Source of the DNA: Chionoecetes opilio
Taxonomy: Eukaryota > Arthropoda > Malacostraca > Decapoda > Majidae
Direction: 5' to 3'
NCBI GenBank assembly: GCA_016584305.1
Contig: JACEEZ010006395.1
Coordinates: forward strand, 552,085 to 616,084
DNA length: 64,000 nt
Part shown: positions 24,321 through 49,255 of the stretch, piece by piece
Layout: each line of letters starts with the position of its first letter
How positions within the stretch are numbered: position 1 is the stretch's first letter
Position numbers and translations under genes: made by a program
Notes under the pieces: model-generated
Told to the model about the DNA's origin: nothing
Databases searched by the model: none
The model's input: the letters and a program-made list of their open reading frames with translations, nothing else

Positions 24321-24730
24321 AACCAGGTAGGAAAGTATTTTCCAGTGCCATGTCTAGATAGGGTCTCCCAACCATCACAACTGATTGTTACAACAGAGTA
24401 AAGTGAAGAGGTTTTTTTCTCAACAGTTTATGATTAATGTAGTTAGGTGGAGCAAGCAAACCCTGCCACCCTGTTTTTTATCTTCTTTTTTATCATAACT
24501 AGGAACTAAAGGATCAATATATAATGTCCAAACACCCTGAAGATTCAAACTGAATATTTTCATATCCTTTATCTTATTACTTATTACAATTACTTCATTT
24601 ACAATAATTACAATATTTCTCCCAGTGATGTTTGCATACTATGCTATCCTGTTAGTCTTGTTTCTTATTGGCAATAGACAAGTTGTCTGTTATGAGAAAA
24701 CTTGAAATGTGTTCTGCCATGTTTGTAGAG
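24321..24730. other. RNASEH2A 3' flank
   Basis: Presumed 3' UTR. I could not find an unambiguous AATAAA signal. Confidence 0.4.
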
Positions 24731-24734
24731 TGGC

Positions 24735-24834
24735 ATAGTATATATAATTCCTACCAAAAATATTGAATTCGTGCTGTAAGTGGTGATAAATTGAATTGCT
24801 CGAAAAAACGTCTGCCATTGTCGTGACGTGAAGG
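24735..24834 (-). repeat. Duplicated short exon-like unit, copy 1
   Basis: About 100 bp repeated almost exactly at 25937-26034. On the minus strand it starts cacgacaATGGCAGAC and reads MADVFSSNSIYHHLQHEFN before a donor-like G|gtagga. No match to a known family comes to mind. Confidence 0.75.
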
Positions 24835-25936
24835 CACGGGAAACAAGCCGAGCCGAGCGTGTACATCCATCACAACACAAGTGGCATAGCCAGCCACCAT
24901 CGCTTCCTTATTTTATAATCTGTGGGAATTGGAATATCTTCCCTGGAGTTGGCCTGCCAGTATTAGTGCACATTGGCACATAGCACAATGATGTCTATTT
25001 CCCCTTTCCTTTGACATATGGCTTTGCTGGTGTCATTATAGGTGAACACATAGTACAATTGCGTACATAGCCTTAGTTAGTAGCCTCCCGCGTGTGTCCA
25101 TCTGAAGACGGCGGAGGTGTTTTTTGCAGTCACGTGATATTTGGGCAACTTTAAACCTTATGTTGATATATTTCTTAGACTTTTTTCTTTGAAATGATAG
25201 TGTTTAGTGATTTTTACCAGTTTAGGAATTATTGGCTAACCTTTTACAAAAAAAAAAATTGTTAGGCAACTTGTCTATTAATAATTATTGATTACCAATG
25301 CTGGAGAAATTTCTAATATTTGTTTCTACATTCTTTTGCTTCTATCACGTGCTTAATGGGATTATGAACACAGTACACAGGAATGCATTCTATGCCCCAT
25401 GTTTACGGGAAACATATTGAGATACAAAGATTCCAGCCATCATCCCTTATATCAACCTATAAGACTGAAATGGAGAAATCTCATTTTTCAAGTCAGAAAA
25501 ATTGCATTGTAAATAACTATTCAAACAACTGATATAAAAATACACATGATCATATGTGAAAGTGTGTCAAGTACTCTCCACAGTGCATTCAATCAATCCA
25601 TCAATCTCCACAGTGGTTGGTGGTAAGAAAAATAGAACTACATTTTCATATTTAATAACTTGAGTAGCACAGTAACAAGTAGTTTCAGCAGCACAAGGTC
25701 CGTAGCAGAGACGTGAAGGAGAGGTAGGAAGGATGGCGCTGGACGGTGGCCCGCCCGACGCCTCCCAGGGTGTCACACGGACGCCGAGCCACACCACGGG
25801 GCTCGTAGAATGAGGGAGCGCGTCACTGCACCCGCGTCTGTGCCTAGGGTGACGGGTACGAGGAGAATCCTGCCCCTCACACTGCTTGTCCCCGCCAGAA
25901 CCCTCGGACACCTCTCGGGGCAGTCGACAGATAGAT
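24835..25936. other. Spacer between the duplicated units
   Basis: AT-rich on the left. A GC-rich patch lies at 25690-25930 with an open minus-strand frame continuing from the 26018 ATG, but its composition does not convince me that it is coding. Confidence 0.35.
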
Positions 25937-26034
25937 AGTATATATAATTCCTACCAAAAAAATTGAATTCGTGCCGTAAGTGGTGATAAATTGAATTGCT
26001 CGAAAAAACGTCTGCCATTGTCGTGACGTGAAGA
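25937..26034 (-). repeat. Duplicated short exon-like unit, copy 2
   Basis: Same orientation as copy 1 with only a few substitutions. The start context and ATG (26018) are preserved, reading MADVFSSNSIYHHLRHEFN. Confidence 0.75.
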
Positions 26035-26559
26035 GATCTATCTTATCAGGGTCCTGCTCCGTCCGCCTCTCTGTCGCCTTCCTATTTCTCGTCTCCTACT
26101 CTTGGGAGTCGAAATTGAAGTTCGGCTCGTGGCTCCGGGTCTTGTTCAGTATACCTTAATCCTAACTAAGTAAACTTATACCAGTAATCACAATTGCATA
26201 GTTTCACAACCATGACTTAACAACAATCATCTGTTAAAGGCCTGTGCTAGTCAACTGTATCTTGACAAAGTGCTACAAATGTTTATCAATCATTCCATGT
26301 CTCCAATTCTATATCAAATAACATGAAAGTGAAATTGTCATGTTGACATTGGTAATGGCATATTTCTAGACATTTATCTTATAGTTTATTTTATAATACA
26401 CTCTTTGGCACTCATGATTCATCAATAATTTATTTTATAATACTCTTTGGCACTATCATGATTCATCATTAAGTCTTCAGTCTTTCTAATGTTAGTTTCT
26501 CACAGAGTAAGAGTTAAACAGTAAGCTATTGTCCCTTCATCCCTTGTCTGTTTCCCTTT
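26035..26559. other. Intergenic, nothing recognised
   Basis: AT-rich; contains a short direct repeat (TTTATTTTATAATAC, CTCTTTGGCACT) at about 26385 and 26425. Confidence 0.5.
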
Positions 26560-26900
26560 TTTTTATACATGTCCTACCCAAGGAGTGAATCTAGGCCTAC
26601 GGTAGACCTTCTGCTCACACTTCATTTTTAGCATCCCATCTAGTAATGATGTATGTATAACTAGTAATGGGGAAGTGACTGTTTGACATCTGGGTAAATC
26701 ATTGGGAATCATACTGGATGAGGGGGTGGCTTTGGTGTGAACAGAATGGATGGTGAGGGTAGTGAATGTATAGGGAAGATTTAGTATATTAATCGTAAGG
26801 GAGACCTGTGGAAAGGTGGCAATGGTAAAGCACAGCACTCTGACATGGTTTGGACACCTGGAGAAGCTAGATGTGAGTGACTTGAAAAGATGGATATACG
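26560..26900 (+). mobile_element. Decayed LINE fragment (low confidence)
   Basis: A plus-strand frame at about 26818-26905 reads MVKHSTLTWFGHLEKLD. It resembles the LRWFGHV motif near the end of many RTE/Jockey reverse transcriptases. No more of the element is legible. Confidence 0.4.
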
Positions 26901-27094
26901 AGTAGAATAATTGTAGTTTTTGAAGAGAGAGTACCAAGTGGCTCATTCTAACAAAAAAAAGTGCTGACTGGGGCAATGATAAATTGAAGTCTGACTGTAT
27001 ATAACATGTATACAGAATAGAACATATAACATTTTAAATAATATAACATTAAATAAAACATAACATTGTAAATATGACATGAGATGTAGCACCA

Positions 27095-41015
<13,921 letters not shown>

Positions 41016-41016
41016 G

Positions 41017-42477
41017 CTAGGTTTGGAAAGGCAAGAAAATTGCTTTTATTATGCAATCATACTAAATCATAATTCACATATTTTTCTTAATTAGTGAATG
41101 CCTAAGAATAACATTTAATGTAGCTACATAGGTTTCACTGTATTTTCAGTAAATTCCCGTACACATATCAACATTTCAGGTCTCCTGCCGGGCATTGATT
41201 TTCAACAAAAATGAGCGCCAGATTAATTCGGAGTGCATCAAAACTATTTAGGAAAAAATAAATTTGTCTTTGAAATCAGTGGTGTCCAATTACGAAAATT
41301 TACAAAAAAATGCTTTTAGGCGAGTGTATGCCATTGTAAGGTGTTATGGTGGACCTAATGAGTCAAACCAATTTTGACCCAGCACGGGCACACCCAGGAT
41401 TTTTTTTCGGGGAGGGCCATAATATGAAAATTGTGGCTAGAAAAAAACTTTGCACACTTTTAGTCTTTTAGAGGAGAAAAAACCACTCTTATGTCTTTAT
41501 TTGAGTCTGGGTTATGTAAGTACATCTATTACCGTAACATATTTTCTTTAAAAAAAAAAAAATTCTCTAATTTCTTCTCTAATTAAATGTCTATTTTTTT
41601 TTAAATGTAAAAAAAAAAAATTATTGAAAATTTTAAGGATAATTTTCCCATATATCAAAACTGAGACTTAAAAACAAAAAATTTCTCAGAACAGATTTTT
41701 CTACGATATTTGATTTTGTGTGTCCTAAAGTTTCGTGAAAATCATGCCAAAAATAAAAGAGGAGATGAATTTTATGTTCATTTCATACTAGTTTTGAGAA
41801 AAACGCGTTTGAAGTTTTACTAAAGTTTCTGCGCTCCAGTGAAGGTACTATACTGTCAATGCTACTTTCATATGAATTTTATGGGATCAGTAATCACATA
41901 TCAATGCATGCATAAAAGGATCTGCACCTTGTCCCCCCTTATAAAGGTATTAATTAATCGCTCAAAGGCGAGGGTGTCAGGGCGCGCCACGCCCCTCATT
42001 GTTGCAAGGTTCGATCAAAATTCACCAGGTGCATAGCTTTCGGTTGGAATTCCTTTGTCTGTCTTCCTCTTCTTGTTTAATGTCTTCTTCGGTGTAATTC
42101 TTCTCTTTTCTCTCTTTTCTAGTCCTTTTTGGATGTATACATTTGTTCCAAAAAATGTTGTGAACAGGTTGCACTTTTCATATCCAAAATTGTTCCAGAA
42201 TTGTTACCTGGGTAAAAAAAACTTCACCCTGAAGATTGCTGTTGTTGGTTTGTTTTAAAGGCTTAGTTTTGATACATTGGAAAATTATTCAATTTTTTTA
42301 TTTTTTTTACAAGTTTTGAAAGTTTAAATGCCCCTCGCTATGGGCAGTTAAAAAAATGTCCGACTGAAAAAAATTCCACCATTCGAAAGCCAAAGGATAG
42401 GGTGTTGCTATAGACCATATAACTCAAATTCGTATATTAAATTTTTTTTTTCATATTGTCACGGCGGACTCTCCCCT
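41017..42477. other. No gene recognised; probable repeat remnants
   Basis: Poly-A and poly-T runs and sequence such as GTCACGGCGGACTCTCCCCT resembling the 14530 region (GTGACGCTCCCCTTAAGG). The untranslated first exon and promoter of the zinc finger gene may lie here, but I cannot place them. Confidence 0.35.
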
Positions 42478-43810
42478 TAATGAAGGTCAACATGGCTTCA
42501 GACAAGGCTGTTCCTGCCTCTCACAATTGCTGACTCATTACGAGAAAGATTTGCAGGACTTTCCGGATGGTGACAATGTGGATGTCATATATCTCGACTT
42601 CGCCAAAGCATTTGATAAAGTTGACCACGGGATTCTCTCCCGTAAGATAAAAAAGCTCGGGATAAGTGGCAAGCTTGGAGAATGGCTACATAGCTTTCTT
42701 TCCGACAGAGAACAACGAGTAGTGGTCGAAGGGGAGCTATCAGATGCCAGCAGTGTTGTCAGCGGTGTCCCTCGGGGCTCGGTCCTAGGCACCCTGCTCT
42801 TCATCATTATGATAGAGGATATAGATCAAGACCTGGCACACTCAACCGCTACAGCCTTTGCAGAGGACACACGAATAACAAAGGAAATTTGTGCACAACC
42901 AGATACTCAGCTACTCCAACAAGACTTAGATAAAATCTTAGACTGGGCAGATGGGAATAATATGGTCCTAAATGGAGACAAGTTTGAGTTGTTAAGGTAT
43001 GGAAACAGAGTTTAAATCAAAACCTCAACAAAATACCATTGCGGCCAACAGGAAATAGTAGCCAAGAAGGTGGTTAAAGATTTGGGTGTAAACATGAGCC
43101 ATGATGCTACCTTTTCTGACCACATCATATCAATAACAGCAAAAGCAAGGCAGCTATCAGGCTGGATCCTGAGGACCTTCCAAACCAGGAGTGTACGTAC
43201 TGTACACAGTGTACAGTGTATGCTGACTTTTTGGAAGTCACTGGTGCTACCATGCCTAGAATACTGCTGTCAGCTCTGGTCACCACATAAAATATCTGAA
43301 ATTACTGCACTAGAAGCTCCCCAAAGAACTTTCACAAACAAGATCCACGGAGTTGAACACCTACTAAATTACTGGGAGAGACTCAGGACACTGCACCTGT
43401 TTATGCTTCAGAGACGCAGAGAAAGATACGTCGTCATTTATGTTTGGAAAATTTTGGAAAACAGAGTACCAAACACCAATGTGCAAGAAACAGTGCACCC
43501 CAGGAGAGGAAGGCTGTGCTACGTGTGCACCACCCCAAGAGCATCTCATAGTTAGAACTCTGACACACCACAGTTTCACCTTCAGTGGTACAAGACTATT
43601 CAACTGCATCTCAACAAAACTAAGGAACATGACAGGTGTCTCACACGACACCTTCAAGTACAACTTGGATGCCTGGCTGGCCAATATACCAGACCAACCG
43701 CCAACACCAGGATACACCAGCTCCAACTCAAATAGTCTCCTGCACTGGATCAAGGAGGAGAGAGAGCTGTCTGATAACAGTGGAGATCCATCTCGGCTGC
43801 GTCGATAACT
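42478..43810 (+). mobile_element. Jockey/CR1-type LINE, RT part, dead copy
   Basis: Frame 1 (42478-43015) gives RT blocks [46 protein letters not shown] and AFAEDTRI. In the last, the catalytic FADD has become FAED. Frame 2 (43070-43555) gives VKDLGVNMSHDATF, PCLEYCCQLWSPHK and LQRRRERYVVIYVWKILE. Frame 3 (43550-43808) gives RLFNCISTKLRNMTG, KYNLDAWLANIPDQPPTPGY and the stop. The endonuclease is missing and the tail is an AAAGGT repeat. It is a diverged relative of 50455-53165. Confidence 0.93.
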
Positions 43811-43856
43811 GACGAAATTCTTCAAAGGTATCAAAGGTAAAGGTATATGAGAGGTG

Positions 43857-44338
43857 TATACCCAATGCGGCCGCAGGCCCCATGCGGCCGCCTACGGCAA
43901 TATAAGTAACTTTTAGGGGGTTATAGTGAGGTTAGGTTAGTAACTTTTAGGGGGTTATGTTAGGGTTAGGTTAGTAACTTTTAGGGGTTATAGTGAGGTT
44001 AGGTTAGTAACTTTTAGGGGTTATAGTGAGGTTAGGTTAGTAACTTTTAGGGGGTTATAGTGAGGTTAGGTTAGTAACTTTTAGGGGTTATAGTGAGGTT
44101 AGGATAGTAACTTATAGTGAGGTTAGGTTAGTAACTTTTAGGGGTTATAGTGAAGTTAGGTTAGTAATTTTTAGGGGTTATAGTGAGGTTAGGTTAGTAA
44201 CTTATGACATATCTTATGTTTAACATATAGTTATATATGTTAAACATAACGTACAATAAACATATACGTATAACAATAGTTTGCTCCACGCGACTGCCCT
44301 CTATATATGTAGATCATACGGGCGGCCGCATTGGGTGG
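43857..44338. mobile_element. TIR-flanked telomere-motif minisatellite
   Basis: ACCCAATGCGGCCGC at 43860 is repeated inverted (GCGGCCGCATTGGGT) at about 44323-44337, bounding a minisatellite with units AGGTTAGGTTAGTAACTTTTAG plus GGGTTATAGTG in part. No coding sequence; target duplication unclear. Confidence 0.6.
43917..44212 (+). repeat. Minisatellite, about 33 bp x 9
   Basis: Units GTTAGGTTAGTAACTTTTAG + GGGTTATAGTGAG, some truncated. It contains TTAGG in every unit. Confidence 0.92.
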
Positions 44339-44359
44339 CGACCATATGAGATATGAAAA

Positions 44360-44412
44360 TTAAACTAACCTAACCCCACCTTTAGACTCACTAATCTAAC
44401 CTAACCTAACCT
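44360..44412 (-). repeat. Inverted TTAGG block
   Basis: AACTAACCTAACCCC and CTAACCTAACCTAACCTA, the complement orientation to the array just left of it. Confidence 0.8.
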
Positions 44413-44737
44413 ATTCCCACGGTTTAACCTCCTAACTAAAGCCAAATCTGCATACAAAAGTGTCCGCGGCAAGGGAAGAACAGAGGTGATGCAGGTCACA
44501 AGAAGAAGAGTGCACGGCGGACGTAATCACTTGTCTCTCTCCTCCCTATAAACAACATGTCATGATCTCCAAAAGTAATGATTTGCGACGGAAGCTCATA
44601 GAGAAGGTTTACTAGAATCCAATAAGGTAAACACTAAACAAAACTCCCAATTGTGTAGGGAATTTCGGTCCTAGTGTAAAATAATACCATTTTGGGTTTC
44701 GGGTCTTTGCCATGCCCTTAGATGCGACCAGACGGTG

Positions 44738-44866
44738 TTCTCTTTGGTTATAATGGAGGAGAGTTTCACGTTCGTTTTCAGAGACACCAACTATTTTTTC
44801 TTGGCCTACAATAGGTGCTTGTTCTAATGGTGCTTGTTTAATTTTGCGTAAACCAAAAAAAAAAAG

Positions 44867-44905
<39 letters not shown>

Positions 44906-45112
44906 TATTTCGTGGTTAAGGTTAAGTTACTTTAAAACCTGTAAGGTTAGGTTTATTTTTGTTCCAATTTTTTTTTTTTTTTTTTTGTTTGCGTAAAATA
45001 AAACAAGCACCATTAGAACAAGCACCTATTGTAGGCCAAGAAAAAATAGTTGGTGTCTCTGAAAACGAACGTGAAACTCTCCTCCATTATTACCTTATCG
45101 GTTATCTTTAAA
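44738..45112. mobile_element. Foldback element with poly-A and TTAGG core
   Basis: Arms of about 110 bp are near-perfect inverted copies: GGTTATAATGGAGGAGAGTT, CAGAGACACCAACTATTTTT and CCTACAATAGGTGCTTGTTC. The core holds a poly-A run (44860-44901), the CGTGGTTAAGGTTAAGTTAC spacer known from the minisatellites, one TTAGG and poly-T. Arms of the same family lie at 14811 and 16160. Confidence 0.85.
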
Positions 45113-45119
45113 CATGTGA

Positions 45120-46300
45120 TGTACAACTGGAATACGGTCGCCGTATCTCTAACCACGGCACCTGTTATGCATGTTGTGTGCTGTTTGGCGTGCATTGTTT
45201 GTTTTAGTGATGGACATGTGAGGGTGAGGGTGTGTTGTTTGGCCAGCATGGTTGATTTAGATAAGAGATTATTAAAAAAAAAAATTAGGGGGGTGGGTGG
45301 GGGGATTTTGGTGTTATCTCTGCGGGTGATGGTTTCTTGTTGGGCCAGCATTGTTTGTTTGGAGGGTGAGATGGGTGATGGTTGTGGGTGTTGCAGGGGT
45401 TTGATGGGGTGCAGGCTGTGCGTGTCCACGCCTCTCATGTCCCCGCCAGTGCCAGAGACAATGTAACACAGTTTCGATCCTATGATGCCAACACTGTAAA
45501 CGGCCTGGTGTGCTAATTTTAAAAGCCACGCCCCGAGGTCTGGAAGCCACCAAGAGGTGTAAGAGGGCGCAGGGGAGGACAGTGAGGCAGGAGTCCGGCG
45601 GGGAGTGGCTGCGAGGACACTCAATCATGAAGAGGTGTGCGTTGTCCTTTGTTGGCACCAGTTAGTGAGGTCTTCATGCCCATTGTATAGTAAGCGTTTA
45701 TTTGTTTTGCCAACGGAGTTGTGACTGCGTGCCCGCACGCTGGGATGGGTTACCATTAGCGGTGTATTCGATATCAAAGAATGTGTACTGTACTAGTATC
45801 ATGTTAGGTGGTTGCTTAGTCTGCAGTTGTCATAATCATTCATTGTGTATGTCCCATGGAGAAACCGAGGTGCCTCTGCTGCCCCCGCCCCTTTGCCCAC
45901 CCAATTAGAACCCACTGAATATACATTGCCAGAGATATGAAGCAAGAGTGGTGGATGTGAAAACAAAGGGCATGGTGAGTGATAGGGCGGTGACGTCGGA
46001 GAAGTTGGAGGGCTGTGAGGGAGTCAGTGAAAATGGTTACAGCACAGGAGGGGGGCACGGTGGTGGCATATTTGATGCCCTCCCTGATGGCAAAAAGTTC
46101 TGCCGTCAGGATGGAGGCAGTGGGTGGCAACCTCCAGGCGGTGGCAAGTGACCTTGAGATGGGTGATGGTGTGGGGTGATCGGCCAGCAGGTTTGTTTTG
46201 ATTGTGAGGTGGATCTGTGTTTCTGTGCTGTTGTCCGCTGCCTATCTCACCCCATGTCCCCCGCCCCCAGCCACAGACGAACACTTGTAACACCTATTTT
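45120..46300 (-). mobile_element. Decayed I/Jockey-type LINE with RNase H domain
   Basis: On the minus strand, 46130-45990 reads LPPTASILTAELFAIREGIK and TIFTDSLTALQLLRRH, the first half of a retrotransposon RNase H domain with its Glu and Asp. Upstream 46293-46140 carries SRSLATAWRLPP in another frame. The downstream His/Asp part and the zinc-knuckle region are degraded. Confidence 0.75.
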
Positions 46301-46837
46301 CGATCCCTATAGATCCCTTATAACACTTAAACGGCTGAGAGAATATTTTAAAACACCTACCTGCCCCGAGTGTCCTGCTGAAGCACACACGACAGGTAAA
46401 CAGGCCACGGGAGACCAGTCAGACAGACAGTCACCGCGGAGACATGGCTGCGAAGGAACACTGTACACAAATCATAATAAAGGATGTGCTTTCACTTTGT
46501 TGAGCCCTTATTAAGTTTTTCACGACTAATTGTAATAGTAAAGCAGATTTATATTGTATTTCCTTAAAGTTGATGATGCATGCAGCACATTTGGATAAAG
46601 TTACATTACCGCGGGAAATTTGAATTACGATGTGTGTACTGTACCTAATAACACGGGTTGGTGGTGTAAGCTCTGCCTCTCCAGTTGTATAAGTACTTTA
46701 TTATTTTGTATTGTTCCTAGAAAACTCAGCCGTGCACAATCCTGCCCCCCCCCCTTCCATCTCTCAAATTATTCCATCTTCATATAACATTTCAGATTTT
46801 CTTGCATCCACAGCATCTATAATTTAGTACAGAAACT
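46301..46837. other. Intergenic, nothing recognised
   Basis: Contains a short poly-C run at about 46744. No coding signal. Confidence 0.45.
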
Positions 46838-46893
46838 ACCACGTGTAGGTCTCACGGCCTCCTGTAGCTTCCTTATTTTCTTACGTTATCCTA
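46838..46893 (+). mobile_element. CR1-like LINE 3'-end fragment
   Basis: GTGTAGGTCTCACGGCCTCC and GTAGCTTCCTTATTTTCTTA match, inverted, the 3' end at 17395-17450. Confidence 0.65.
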
Positions 46894-47141
46894 CTTTTTC
46901 TACCTAGATAAGATGCTTCTAGTAATCTAACTCACTTTCATGTCTATCACTCCAAGGAGCTGTGAGAAATGTGACTGCATTTCTTTCCATGGGTACCGAC
47001 ACTTACCAGTCCCCTCATTGATAATGCTTTAATGGCACTCATATTTATATTGCCTGTACTATTCATGCTGTCCCATTGTTTTCAATTTAACTTATATATA
47101 CCTCATTTATCACAAAATATAATAATTGTATGCATTTATCA

Positions 47142-47367
47142 GTTTGTTTGTTTGTTTGTTTAGAGGATAATTCCTCAGAGCCATAGTGATCTACCGCTGC
47201 AGATTAGTGTTGGCCGAAGCCACCACCCCGGGAGGGGGGTCACAAACCCCCGGCTAACACCCGGTACCCATTCACTGTTGGGTGGACAGGGGCTCGGGTT
47301 TTAAGAAAGACCACCCATCTATCTTCGCTCCACCCGGGGATCGAACCCGGGACTTCTCGGTTGTGAG
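47142..47367 (-). mobile_element. tRNA-Val-derived SINE, 5'-truncated, AAAC tail
   Basis: Minus-strand copy: it begins inside the tRNA head (CTCACAACCGAGAAGTCCCG), continues to GGCTTCGGCCAACACTAA, and ends TCTAAACAAACAAACAAAC. Same family as 63552-63799. Confidence 0.85.
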
Positions 47368-47369
47368 TT

Positions 47370-48186
47370 CATGTTTATTTTCTGGAATTGTACCATTGTG
47401 TGGTACACCATACAATAGTGGTTTATCTACATTCTCTGATACCTCAGTTATTATGTTATGTTAGGAAACCAAACAGATTCTTCTTTATCTATTCATTAAT
47501 CAATTTTTTATATTCATTCCCAACTTTGATGCAACATTGCACAACTATAGTACATGGAAAAAGTTCAAAGACAGATCTTAAATCAGCGTGTTTCTTGCTT
47601 CAAATCCATAATTAATCATTTTTACCATAAGAAAAATATTGCATCTGAATGTGCAGATTGCAGCTACGATTTGTGTACTTAGATAGTTAAGGAAAAGGTG
47701 GTTTGTTGCTAACAACCTTTCCTTTCTGCTCCGAACTTTCCAGTGTGAATTTTAGTTTTTATCACTATCATTTACATTGGAATAGTACTGATATTGACAG
47801 TCAGAAAGATAGGTTATAGAGAAATGGAAATTCCATGGCATTTACATAAAAACCTTTATAGTACAAGAAAGTACAACCATTTAAGCAGATTATGCATCAC
47901 AGTTTATTTATATACAAAAAGATGTGATATGAATTTAAATATCTACATTGAGTGCTTGGTCCCCTTTGTAAAAGTCTGTGAATTGCACACCGATGCATGT
48001 TTTGTGGGTTTCACAAATAGGATTTTTTTACACTCTTTACACGCAAATTCAAAGGATTTTACAACGGGGTGCAAGTGCTTAGTGTAGAACTCTCTTACTC
48101 AATATTTTCAAGCTTTTTGTTAGGCTAGTAGATAAAGTGCATTTCATTGATAAACATTCACATTTGCAAATAGTGATGTAACAGTA
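47370..48186. other. Downstream of the isochorismatase gene; nothing recognised
   Basis: No coding or repeat signal. It must contain the gene's 3' UTR on its right edge. Confidence 0.45.
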
Positions 48187-48400
48187 TTATAGTTTAGCCT
48201 CTTTTCCAACATCACCAAGAGCTGCAAGTAGCGGTTTCTGTCTTGCAGCCAATAGTCCTGTGTCTGGGGCAGACTCCCAGATAAGTTTCTGAAGTTGTTT
48301 GAACATAGGGTGAGAAGAACCACCTGCCAGTCCGAGAATGACAGACTCGCTAGTGGTCAAGAATGCTCCACTGTCCCTCATCCTCTCAAGAGCATACATC
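48187..48400 (-). CDS. ISOC2: ISOC gene exon 4, terminal
   Basis: Starts with the last base of Arg, [19 protein letters not shown], and ends GDVGKEAKL with TAA at 48187-48189. Confidence 0.93.
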
Positions 48401-49175
48401 CTGGTGAATTCATAGTTGTTAGTAACGTAGATAGCAGGAAATATTTTAGTTGTGGCAAGGCATTTCAAAAAGAACTACCCAACACACTGACACAGAGCAA
48501 GGAGTTAATTGTTAGTTCAGTACTGACTAGAATTGATTGAGTCTGACATCCATTTCAGGATATTGATGAGAATGAAGTCAAACTGAAGTAGATCATTAAG
48601 ATGCCTGGATGTCATTATTACATACATACATAAAAATAAAAATTTGATGCTAACATATAATGATGCACTGATGCATCTATATGTTGGATATGGTCAGTGA
48701 TTGAGGCAGATCTTGTCAATTTCAATGCATAAGAAGTGTTACCTGTCAGTCATGGAGCGCGAGGAGCAGGCGTCCACCACCACGTGCACCTCCAGGCCAC
48801 TCTCCAGGAGGTCCAGGGCGGTCTGCTGCACGCACACGTGGGCTTCAATGCCACACAACACCACAGACTTGATCTGGTAAATAAATGTATTTTGTCAATA
48901 AGCAACCAATATAAGTGCAACGTTAAAATATCAGACTAGGCATCACAAACAAAAATTCACTTCTGCAATCCCAAATCCACAATCTCACCATTACCTTTTG
49001 CAAATGCAAAGTTGCAATCTTCTTGAAGTTCCACAAATGCAAATAATTTGTATCACTTTCAGTACCATAGCTTCAGCTGTATCTTATTTTGGATAACTAG
49101 ACAATTTCATTAACTTAAGGATGATATATTTTGTAATCAAGGGGTTAAAATCCTCTCTAGTCACTCATTCACCTC

Positions 49176-49255
<80 letters not shown>

